Assembly: GCA_964361435.1 (NCBI GenBank)
Contig: CAYIAN010000019.1
Coordinates: 1 to 9,724, forward strand
Direction: 5' to 3'
Length of the DNA stretch: 9,724 bases
Source of the DNA: GWA2-46-10 sp964361435
Lineage (GTDB): Bacteria; Patescibacteriota; Minisyncoccia; UBA6257; Colwellbacteraceae
Position numbers and translations under genes: made by a program. Positions 1-5,520 of this stretch are shown piece by piece. Positions within the stretch are counted from its first letter, which is position 1, and the number at the start of each line of letters is the position of its first letter. The notes beneath the pieces are model-generated. The model searched no databases. It was not told the origin of the DNA and saw nothing but the letters and a program-made list of their open reading frames with translations.

Positions 1-1
1 A

Positions 2-538
2 CTGCGTTCCCGTATAGAAAGCCGTACAGACGGTTTGCGAGAACGCTTTGAACTCAGAGAAAGAATCAACGGAGAAGAACCGCGCCTTCGATTTGAGAAC
101 AGGTTGGATACAGATGATGATGACGAGGATGAAGACAACGATGATGAGGAGGATGAGGATAATGATCTCGATGAGGATGAAGACGACGATGCAAATGAAG
201 TTAGAGCTCAGACGTACGGCATAAGCGGTAATTTCGCTGGTCCTCAAACAACCAGCTTGACCGTAAATCCGCTTGAGGCAGAAGCCGGTCAAATGCAGAG
301 CATGTCCGTCAGAGTATCTGACCCAAACCCAGTAACCTCAGTTACGGTAGTAGTCACTCTGGATAATGTCTCTAAAGCAACTAGTGCCAATCTGTCATTA
401 TTTGGAGGGACTAACTTGAATGGAATCTGGAAAGGATCTGTCCCGTTTCCAAACGATACGCAAGAGAGAAATTACACTATAACCGTGACTGCCGTTAGTA
501 CTACCGGCGTATCTAGCATAGTGACTACTATAAGGTAG
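2..538 (+). CDS. Acidic-tract protein with beta-rich C-terminal domain (5'-truncated by window)
   Basis: I do not recognise a family. The frame is open to the left edge, so this is the C-terminal 178 residues of a longer protein; the TTG at 35 is only an internal codon. Three parts are visible. First comes an Arg/Glu-rich, probably helical stretch (about 30 residues). Then a tract of about 28 residues is almost only Asp, Glu and Asn (bases 110-191), resembling degenerate calcium-binding Asp repeats or a disordered linker. Last is a domain of about 110 residues, rich in Thr, Val and Ser with alternating hydrophobic residues, typical of an Ig-like or fibronectin-like beta sandwich. No cysteine or membrane helix is seen in the visible part. 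A cell-surface or secreted role is inferred from composition only. It ends 33 bases before sodN, so co-transcription is possible. Confidence 0.6.
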   Translation: MRSRIESRTDGLRERFELRERINGEEPRLRFENRLDTDDDDEDEDNDDEEDEDNDLDEDEDDDANEVRAQTYGISGNFAGPQTTSLTVNPLEAEAGQMQSMSVRVSDPNPVTSVTVVVTLDNVSKATSANLSLFGGTNLNGIWKGSVPFPNDTQERNYTITVTAVSTTGVSSIVTTIR

Positions 539-571
539 GGGTGATAGGGGTGGGGACAACGACGAAAATTA

Positions 572-1015
572 ATGAGAAAACTTTTTAGTTTAAGGAGGGT
601 CTACGCACATTGCGATATTCCCTGTGGAATATATGATCCGCATACCGCCGAAATCGCAGCTTTGACGGTCTTGCGCATGTTGGAATTAATTGGCGAAAGC
701 AAGGATGCGCACGATATTTCTAGATATACGGCGGTTAAGGAAGAACACACAGAAAGGTGTAAGCGCGAGATAATAATCATCTGGGGGGACTTTTTCAAGG
801 CAGAAGATCTAAATATAGAGATTAATGCTCTAGTTCACCGAATCATGGAATTAGCCTCAAGGGCCAAGCAGGAGAGGGAAAGAAAGCACGGAGAAGATCT
901 ACTGGAAGCAGTTAACCAGTTTGCGGAACTTTTTTGGAGCAAGCAGGGAGTAAAGACAAAAAGAGTGGCTGCGCCCCACAAGGTTGAGGCTCAGATTGTC
1001 ATCCCAGAGCTTTAA
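572..1015 (+). CDS. sodN: Nickel superoxide dismutase precursor
   Basis: Converts superoxide to hydrogen peroxide and oxygen at a mononuclear Ni site. The 147-residue precursor has a 12-residue leader (MRKLFSLRRVYA) followed by the Ni-hook HCDIPCGIY at residues 13-21. The His amine and imidazole and the two Cys (14, 18) that bind Ni are all present. NiSOD is known to need proteolytic removal of its leader so that this His becomes residue 1; cleavage after Ala12 is predicted. The rest matches the four-helix-bundle family (EEH...KREI..IWGDFFK near residues 50-72 and a FW motif near 118). The mature form would be about 135 residues against about 117 in Streptomyces, with a Lys/Val-rich C-terminal extension after the FW motif. 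There is no export signal, so it is probably cytoplasmic. The ATG at 572 has no good Shine-Dalgarno; AGGAGG at 593-598 is coding sequence. The stop TAA overlaps the next ATG by one base, which fits translational coupling to its maturation protease. Confidence 0.95.
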   Translation: MRKLFSLRRVYAHCDIPCGIYDPHTAEIAALTVLRMLELIGESKDAHDISRYTAVKEEHTERCKREIIIIWGDFFKAEDLNIEINALVHRIMELASRAKQERERKHGEDLLEAVNQFAELFWSKQGVKTKRVAAPHKVEAQIVIPEL

Positions 1016-1755
1016 TGTTCTATAGGGTAACGGGGCAGAGCATGGAACCTGAGTATAAAAACGGTTCCGTGGTTTTGATAAGCAAAAATGTGGTTAAGTA
1101 CGGGCTAAAAAGAGGAGACGTGATTATGGCCTTTGATCCAAGGGACGGAAGACGAATTCTAAAACGGGTTGCCGAGATTTCCGCCAGGGGAATTTTTCTG
1201 AGGGGAGACGATCTTTCTAAGAGTACGGATAGCAGAACATTTGGCTTGGTTCAAAAAGAAAATATAATAGGGAAAGTAATAATGAGATTTCCTAAGGGAA
1301 TTAAAGCATGGTCAGAGAAAGCAGTGCCGGTGTTGGCTATTGTGGGGTTGGTAGATGCAGCTTACTTAACTTTCAAGCATTTTGAAGGCGGGGAGGTAGA
1401 GTGCGGAGTTATTCCTGGGGCGAACTGCAATGTTGTTTTGGGAAGTATGTATTCTGAGATATTCGGTATTCCCTTAGCTCTTCTTGGAACCCTCTATTAT
1501 TTGACGGTGTTTTCTCTTTGGATAACCTATGTGAAAAACAAAGAGGGCATACTTCTGCGGCTCCTTTTGGGGATAACTAGCATAGGGTTTCTTACGTCTT
1601 TGTATCTGGTATACATACAGGCTTTTGTACTTAACGCCTATTGTGTCTTTTGTATGACATCCGCCCTTGCCTCAACCTTTCTTTTTGTGTCTTTGCTGAT
1701 AATGACGTTTTCAAAAAAGAGGAATATAATTAGTGAATTGGATAAGCATGAATGA
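1015..1755 (+). CDS. SodX-like S26 maturation peptidase fused to a VKOR domain
   Basis: A two-domain protein of 246 residues. Residues 1-92 form an S26 (signal peptidase I/SodX type) domain with every family box visible: GQSMEP with nucleophile Ser9, GDVI at 34-37, LKRV with general-base Lys50, and GDDLSKSTDSRTFG at 64-77. There is no membrane helix before Ser9. Residues about 103-235 form a VKOR-family four-helix membrane domain, with loop cysteines Cys130 and Cys138, the FGIPLALLG helix start at 150-158, and the quinone-linked CxxC motif YCVFC (Cys210, Cys213). Charge distribution (KNKEG loop, KKR after the last helix) puts the S26 domain and C-terminus inside and the cysteines outside. Family knowledge says SodX trims NiSOD, while VKOR makes disulfides and passes electrons to quinone. 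The gene overlaps sodN by one base and doxX by several. No stop or frameshift separates the domains. VKOR carries no thioredoxin domain here. Confidence 0.9.
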   Translation: MFYRVTGQSMEPEYKNGSVVLISKNVVKYGLKRGDVIMAFDPRDGRRILKRVAEISARGIFLRGDDLSKSTDSRTFGLVQKENIIGKVIMRFPKGIKAWSEKAVPVLAIVGLVDAAYLTFKHFEGGEVECGVIPGANCNVVLGSMYSEIFGIPLALLGTLYYLTVFSLWITYVKNKEGILLRLLLGITSIGFLTSLYLVYIQAFVLNAYCVFCMTSALASTFLFVSLLIMTFSKKRNIISELDKHE

Positions 1756-2221
1756 GATAGAGAAAAGGTGGTTGGCGTTTCTTCGTATCGCTATGGGCTG
1801 GTTGATGTTTTATGCCGGCATCACCAAAGTGATGGATCCAGAGTGGAGTGCGGAAGGATACGCCAGAAGCGCAAAGACCTTCTCCGGTTTGTATGAATTT
1901 TTTGCTTCCGCAGGACAGATCGGTTGGATCAATTTTGTGAATAAATGGGGGTTGACTCTACTTGGCATTTCGTTGATTTTGGGGATTGGCGTAAGGCTAA
2001 GTTCAAGTCTGGGGGCAGTTTTAATGATGTTTTATTATTTCCCCGCCCTACAGTTTCCATACGTTGGGGAGCATGGGTATATAGTGGATGAGCACATTAT
2101 CTATGCCTTGTTGATGATCTATTTTGCGAGCGTTAGGGCAGGAAGATACTTTGGTCTAGAAGAGTGGTTTGGCCGGACCTTTTTAAAGAAGTTACCAAAA
2201 CTGCAGAAATATTGGGGTTAG
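1748..2221 (+). CDS. DoxX family membrane protein
   Basis: A small four-helix membrane protein (157 residues from ATG 1748). Hydrophobic segments lie near residues 9-28, 58-80, 85-103 and 115-130. The opening LRIAMGWLMFYAGITKVMDP is the typical DoxX/DoxD signature. DoxX proteins are related to the DoxD subunit of thiosulfate:quinone oxidoreductase; in Mycobacterium tuberculosis a DoxX protein joins SodA and SseA in a membrane oxidoreductase complex. The exact reaction here is unknown. ATG 1748 is preferred because it overlaps the upstream stop by eight bases and matches usual family N-termini. GTG 1733, with GAGG about ten bases upstream, is an alternative that adds five residues. It is the last gene of the sodN operon, and its TAG stop lies in the left arm of an inverted repeat. 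Confidence 0.87.
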   Translation: MNEIEKRWLAFLRIAMGWLMFYAGITKVMDPEWSAEGYARSAKTFSGLYEFFASAGQIGWINFVNKWGLTLLGISLILGIGVRLSSSLGAVLMMFYYFPALQFPYVGEHGYIVDEHIIYALLMIYFASVRAGRYFGLEEWFGRTFLKKLPKLQKYWG

Positions 2222-2248
2222 GTCGGGAGTGGGGAATAACCCTAACCC
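2215..2248. terminator. Inverted repeat between convergent genes, possible bidirectional terminator
   Basis: GGGTTAGG (2215-2222) and CCTAACCC (2241-2248) form a perfect 8-bp stem with an 18-base loop. The left arm holds the TAG stop of doxX and the right arm holds the TAG stop of the minus-strand NADH dehydrogenase gene, so each stop codon pairs with the other. Only 20 bases separate the two genes. No T-tract follows on either strand, so it is not a standard intrinsic terminator; a hairpin that blocks convergent transcription or protects 3' ends is a reasonable inference. Confidence 0.45.
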
Positions 2249-3498
2249 AGACGGTCGTTTTTCATAAAGATTGAAAGGCCCGTAAACCAGGTTTTGAGAG
2301 CGTATTTGAGAGGCATGATAGAGATTAGATAGTTAAGTTCAATCAATCCCTTGAGAATCCACCCCAGGATTCCTGATACGACAAACGGCCCGAGTTTGAC
2401 TATCGCATATTTGCCCCCAACTGGGACTACGTATGGGTAGTCCATTGGTCGAAAACCCTTTTCGGGTTTGCCAGCAATGCTTCTCATGATATTTTCTGCC
2501 GCAACTGATCCTTCGGATATCGCGGGTCGGGCAAGCTGAGGAACAATGCCTCGGGTGCGGCCGTTTTTAAAGGTTGCAGAATCTCCGATAACGTATACTT
2601 CACCCTTTAGTACGGTGCGTTTATTGAGTGGCTTAGCTTTTAGTGTTTTGTCAACTTCGGTGCCTCTGCCACTTTTTTTGAAGGGAAGGGTTTGGGTTAG
2701 GGAGTTAGCCTCTATACCTCCGGTCCAGATTAAAATGTCGTATCTGATGCGGACGTCTCCTTTCAGGACGATCTTATCCCCAGCCATTTTTTCAATGAGC
2801 GAGTTAGTGAGAATGTCGACGCCCAGTCTTTTTAATCTTTTTTCGGCCTTGCGGATAACCTCCTTGTCTAGCCGAGCAAGAATTTTAGGAAAGGCATCTA
2901 TGAGGGTGGTCCTTACATTGAATCTCGTGCCCTCTTTTTTGAGTTCCATAAACCATTCCTGGAGTTCCGCCGCCAATTCCACGCCGGTAGAGCCCGCTCC
3001 GCAGATAACGATATTGAACTCCCGATCGTATTTTGCCGAATATATTTTCTCGAGCATGGCGTCTCTTAGAATTAGAGCCTCGGTAAAGCTTTTGAGGGTG
3101 AAGCACTTTTTCTCTAGACCCTGAATGCCGAAATAGTTAACTTTGGCGCCGAGGGCAAAAATAAGGTGAGAGTAGGAAAGTGAGCCTCCGCGCTCCAGTT
3201 CAATTTGAGCCTTACGGGCGTCGATATTCTTGACCGTATCCTGGCGGAATTGAATGCGATACCCCCCCAAAAGCTCTGTTAGGGGGTAGGTGACCACCCT
3301 TTTTAGATCCAAATAGTTAGCGGTTTCTTTGGAGGTGGTGGCTACTTCGTAAAGAGTCGGGGTATACGTGTGATATGGATTTCTGTCCACCAGAATTACC
3401 TGGTAGCCTCGCTTGGCAAGCCATTTAGCTTTCTTCCCGAGTTTGATGGCTGCCCTTAAACCTCCAAATCCTGCTCCTAAGATAACGATATTCTCCAT
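2242..3498 (-). CDS. NAD(P)/FAD-dependent oxidoreductase, type II NADH dehydrogenase-like
   Basis: A 418-residue flavoprotein of the NDH-2 family, which oxidises NADH and reduces a quinone at the inner membrane face without proton pumping. Visible elements are the FAD dinucleotide fold GAGFGG (8-13), the NPYHTYTPTLYEVAT motif (40-54), FALGAK (114-119), the NADH fold GAGSTG with VELAAEL (167-178), the second FAD motif VIGDSATF (303-310), and a hydrophobic C-terminal segment (about 371-397) like the amphipathic membrane anchor of the family. The region aligning with the quinone-site motif AQxAxQ reads ARPAIS (323-328), so both glutamines are replaced. An unusual basic insertion (KKAKWLAKRG) follows the first FAD motif. 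It is convergent with the sodN operon and divergent from rmuC. A -10 box (TATAAT on this strand, 3512-3507) sits eight bases before ATG, with no Shine-Dalgarno. Confidence 0.88.
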   Translation of the reverse strand: MENIVILGAGFGGLRAAIKLGKKAKWLAKRGYQVILVDRNPYHTYTPTLYEVATTSKETANYLDLKRVVTYPLTELLGGYRIQFRQDTVKNIDARKAQIELERGGSLSYSHLIFALGAKVNYFGIQGLEKKCFTLKSFTEALILRDAMLEKIYSAKYDREFNIVICGAGSTGVELAAELQEWFMELKKEGTRFNVRTTLIDAFPKILARLDKEVIRKAEKRLKRLGVDILTNSLIEKMAGDKIVLKGDVRIRYDILIWTGGIEANSLTQTLPFKKSGRGTEVDKTLKAKPLNKRTVLKGEVYVIGDSATFKNGRTRGIVPQLARPAISEGSVAAENIMRSIAGKPEKGFRPMDYPYVVPVGGKYAIVKLGPFVVSGILGWILKGLIELNYLISIMPLKYALKTWFTGLSIFMKNDRLG

Positions 3499-3506
3499 GT
3501 ATCTCC

Positions 3507-3512
3507 ATTATA
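3507..3512 (-). promoter_or_regulatory. -10 box of the NADH dehydrogenase gene, probably leaderless
   Basis: On the minus strand a perfect TATAAT is followed by eight bases (GGAGATAC) and then ATG at 3498. Transcription normally starts about seven bases after the -10 box, which falls at or within a base or two of the start codon. No convincing TTGACA is present; ATAACA lies 18 bases upstream as a weak -35 candidate. The GGAG inside the eight bases would be lost from the transcript or lie at its very end. Confidence 0.5.
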
Positions 3513-3530
3513 CCCATTTAGAGACTCGGT

Positions 3531-3539
3531 TGTTATAAT
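3531..3539 (+). promoter_or_regulatory. Extended -10 promoter of rmuC, probably leaderless
   Basis: TGTTATAAT is a perfect extended -10 element (TGnTATAAT), which can work without a strong -35 box. It ends seven bases before ATG 3547, so transcription would begin at or next to that start codon. It overlaps the alternative ATG at 3538, which argues against that upstream start. It lies about 20 bases from the divergent -10 box serving the NADH dehydrogenase gene. Confidence 0.55.
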
Positions 3540-3546
3540 GAGGCGA

Positions 3547-4545
3547 ATGACAATTGTGGATGTACTCATATTGGCAGGCCTCGCCGTTCTAATCCTTCTC
3601 TTGCTGGTCAAAGGAAGAGAACCTAAGGAAGATGATAGATCAGCCTTGCTTTTGCAAAGCCAGATGAACGAAATCAATCGTACTGTGCAAAAACAGTATG
3701 AGGAAAGCATGAAGATCGTAAAGGATGCGGTGAAGGGTTTGACCAAAATGGAGGAGAACCAGAAGCTTATTACCGATGTCAGTAAGCAGATAGAGGATTT
3801 TCAAAATATTTTGCGCAATCCAAAACAAAGGGGAATCTTGGGTGAGTATGCTCTGGAAATGGTGCTCGAGAAGGGCATGACGCCCAAGAGCTATAAAATG
3901 CAGTATCAATTTCAAAATGGAGACATTGTAGATGCGGCGCTTTTTATAAGAGACAAGATAATACCGGTTGATTCAAAATTTTCCCTTGAAAACTACAACC
4001 GCATCTTAGGAGAAGTAGATCCCAGTGAAAGAGAAAGATTGGAAAAGGTCTTTAAACAGGATTTAAAGAATCGCATCGATGAGACTGCCAAATACATCCG
4101 ACCCGAAGAGGGAACCACGGAATACGCTTTTATGTTTATCCCGGCGGAGGGTATTTTCTACGATCTTTTGAATAACGAAGTGGGAGCCATCAAGTCCGCT
4201 ACCAGAGATTTAATCGACTACGCCATTGGAGATAAAAAGGTTTATGTAGTCTCCCCAACTACCTTCTACGCCGTTTTGCAGTCTCTTTTAAGAGCAGAGC
4301 GAGATTACCAGATGCAGGAAAACACCCAAGAGATTTTGAAAAATGTTTCCATGCTCGGGAAGCACATCGGAGCCTATCAGGAATACCACCAGAGGGTGGG
4401 GGCGCACTTAGGAACAGTAGTAAACGCTTTTAACAAATCTTCCAAGGAGTTAGGGAAGATAGATAAAGATGTGATGCGTCTAACCGGAGAGACTACCAAT
4501 TCAGAGGTAGAGCTCATAGATCAACCTCGAGTAGATGAAGAATGA
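3547..4545 (+). CDS. rmuC: RmuC family DNA recombination protein
   Basis: RmuC proteins are membrane-anchored, coiled-coil proteins with a predicted PD-(D/E)xK-type nuclease-like core; in E. coli RmuC limits inversions at short inverted repeats. This one shows an N-terminal membrane helix (VLILAGLAVLILLLLV), then a heptad-like helical region of about 60 residues, then the RmuC core beginning RGILGEYALEMVLEKG. The core holds GDIVDAALFI, IIPVDSKFSLENY and YIRPEEGTTEYAFMFIPAEGIFYDLL, all characteristic of the family. At 332 residues it is shorter than E. coli RmuC (475), mostly through a shorter coiled coil. ATG 3547 is preferred to ATG 3538 because the latter sits inside an extended -10 box. 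Its last codons overlap the start of the nucleotidyltransferase gene by 11 bases, so the two are probably co-translated. Confidence 0.92.
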   Translation: MTIVDVLILAGLAVLILLLLVKGREPKEDDRSALLLQSQMNEINRTVQKQYEESMKIVKDAVKGLTKMEENQKLITDVSKQIEDFQNILRNPKQRGILGEYALEMVLEKGMTPKSYKMQYQFQNGDIVDAALFIRDKIIPVDSKFSLENYNRILGEVDPSERERLEKVFKQDLKNRIDETAKYIRPEEGTTEYAFMFIPAEGIFYDLLNNEVGAIKSATRDLIDYAIGDKKVYVVSPTTFYAVLQSLLRAERDYQMQENTQEILKNVSMLGKHIGAYQEYHQRVGAHLGTVVNAFNKSSKELGKIDKDVMRLTGETTNSEVELIDQPRVDEE

Positions 4546-5182
4546 TTTTTATTACCAGAAGTGGGAAAAGTTTCTCCGCAGAGTAAAACCTTTTAGATTT
4601 GTGCCGTTTGTTGAGTTTGTTTTGGCAGCCGGCTCTTTGGCTACGGGGAAGGTACGTGAAGGTTCTGATTTTGACGTGATGGTGGGAGTCCGTCAGGGAA
4701 GGATTTTCATAGCTCGTTTCTTTGCCGTGGTTGTTTTTAAGATATTCGGATACCATCGTCGGGGCATGGATCACAAGGATGATGTATCAGACAAAATTTG
4801 TTTAAATCATTTTGTAACCAAAAAAAGATATAAGCTAAACCCGCCGTATACTGGCACCTGGACGGAGCTCTATCAATCTCTCGTTCCTGTTATGGGTGAC
4901 GAGAATAAGATCAGTCAATTTTTTGAGGCTAACGATTGGATGAAGCCGAGGAGAATATATAAGAGAGACGAAAGATATATAGAAAGGGACAACTCTCTCG
5001 TCAAAAGCTTTTTAGAGTGGATCTTGGGGGGAAAGTTGGGAGACTTATTAGAGCGTCTGAAATTTATCCAGATATATCAGATTAAAAGAGGATTAGATAA
5101 AACCTTAGGATACAAAGGGCGGGTTTTTTGGAGTGACGACGAATTGGAGTTTCACTCGGATAGAAGCAAATTTGAGCAGTAA
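4535..5182 (+). CDS. Nucleotidyltransferase domain protein
   Basis: A 215-residue protein of the DNA polymerase beta-like nucleotidyltransferase superfamily. The signature AAGSLATGKVREGSDFDVMV is at residues 31-50: GS at 33-34 and the metal-binding Asp45 and Asp47. The third acidic residue is not obvious; candidates are in the GMDHKDD region. After the catalytic core come ICLNHF and a Lys/Arg-rich helical C-terminal half with no domain I recognise. The substrate is unknown; small members of this superfamily modify tRNA, proteins or small molecules such as aminoglycosides. The gene starts inside the rmuC end, without its own Shine-Dalgarno, and stops just before the groES promoter. No HEPN or antitoxin partner is beside it, so a MNT-HEPN toxin-antitoxin pair is unlikely. 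Confidence 0.75.
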   Translation: MKNDFYYQKWEKFLRRVKPFRFVPFVEFVLAAGSLATGKVREGSDFDVMVGVRQGRIFIARFFAVVVFKIFGYHRRGMDHKDDVSDKICLNHFVTKKRYKLNPPYTGTWTELYQSLVPVMGDENKISQFFEANDWMKPRRIYKRDERYIERDNSLVKSFLEWILGGKLGDLLERLKFIQIYQIKRGLDKTLGYKGRVFWSDDELEFHSDRSKFEQ

Positions 5183-5188
5183 AGGCCC

Positions 5189-5218
5189 TTGACATCTGGG
5201 GGCATATAGGGCTATAAA
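5189..5218 (+). promoter_or_regulatory. groESL promoter
   Basis: TTGACA (5189-5194), an 18-base spacer and TATAAA (5213-5218) make a near-consensus housekeeping promoter in the 45-base gap before groES. The -10 ends nine bases before the ATG, giving a leader of roughly 0-3 bases. No CIRCE operator for HrcA is present. TATAG-GG-CTATA (5205-5216) is a short inverted repeat overlapping the -10, and GCTAT occurs three times (5211, 5219, 5225); either could be a regulator site, but this is speculative. Confidence 0.75.
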
Positions 5219-5227
5219 GCTATCGCT

Positions 5228-5518
5228 ATGGAATTAAAGCCGTTGGGTTCGAAAATCATCATTGAACCCGTAGAGGAAGAAAAGACCACAGAATCCGGGA
5301 TCGTTATCCCAGAAACCGCAGAGAAAGAAAGACCCATAAAAGGCACGGTTTTGGCTGTTGGCCCGGGTAAAATAACTGATACGGGGGAAAGAGTACCAAT
5401 ATCCGTGAGGGTAGGCGATACGGTGCTATTTAAAAAATACGGCCCGGATGAGATTGAGATGGAGGGAAAGAAATATCTGGTCGCGGATGAAGAAGATATA
5501 TTGGCGGTAATTAAGTAA
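5228..5518 (+). CDS. groES: Co-chaperonin GroES
   Basis: A 96-residue GroES (Hsp10), the usual family length, forming the seven-subunit lid that caps GroEL during folding in the cytoplasm. The N-terminus MELKPLGSKIIIEPVEEE, the mobile loop TTESGIVIPETAEKERP (with the GIVIP contact to GroEL), AVGPGK, the VGDTVLFKKYG motif and the terminal EEDILAVI are all typical. It starts directly after its own promoter and has no Shine-Dalgarno. groEL starts two bases after its stop, so the two form an operon. Confidence 0.97.
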   Translation: MELKPLGSKIIIEPVEEEKTTESGIVIPETAEKERPIKGTVLAVGPGKITDTGERVPISVRVGDTVLFKKYGPDEIEMEGKKYLVADEEDILAVIK

Positions 5519-5520
5519 AA

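Noticed and set aside
110..191. GAT/GAG-rich DNA as a tandem repeat or CRISPR-like array
   Set aside because: No constant repeat unit or spacer pattern; it is explained by the in-frame acidic protein tract.
593..598. AGGAGG as a Shine-Dalgarno for an internal sodN start
   Set aside because: It encodes Arg-Arg of the NiSOD leader; a start after it would remove the leader, and no suitable in-frame start codon precedes the Ni-hook.
2546..3124. Long plus-strand frame opposite the NADH dehydrogenase gene
   Set aside because: It is antisense to a gene with clear FAD and NADH motifs, has no recognisable domain, and is explained as a codon-usage shadow.
4535..5182. MNT-HEPN type toxin-antitoxin system
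   Set aside because: The nucleotidyltransferase has no small HEPN gene next to it; neighbours are rmuC and groES.
5183..5227. CIRCE/HrcA operator before groES
   Set aside because: No TTAGCACTC-N9-GAGTGCTAA pattern or close variant is present in the gap.
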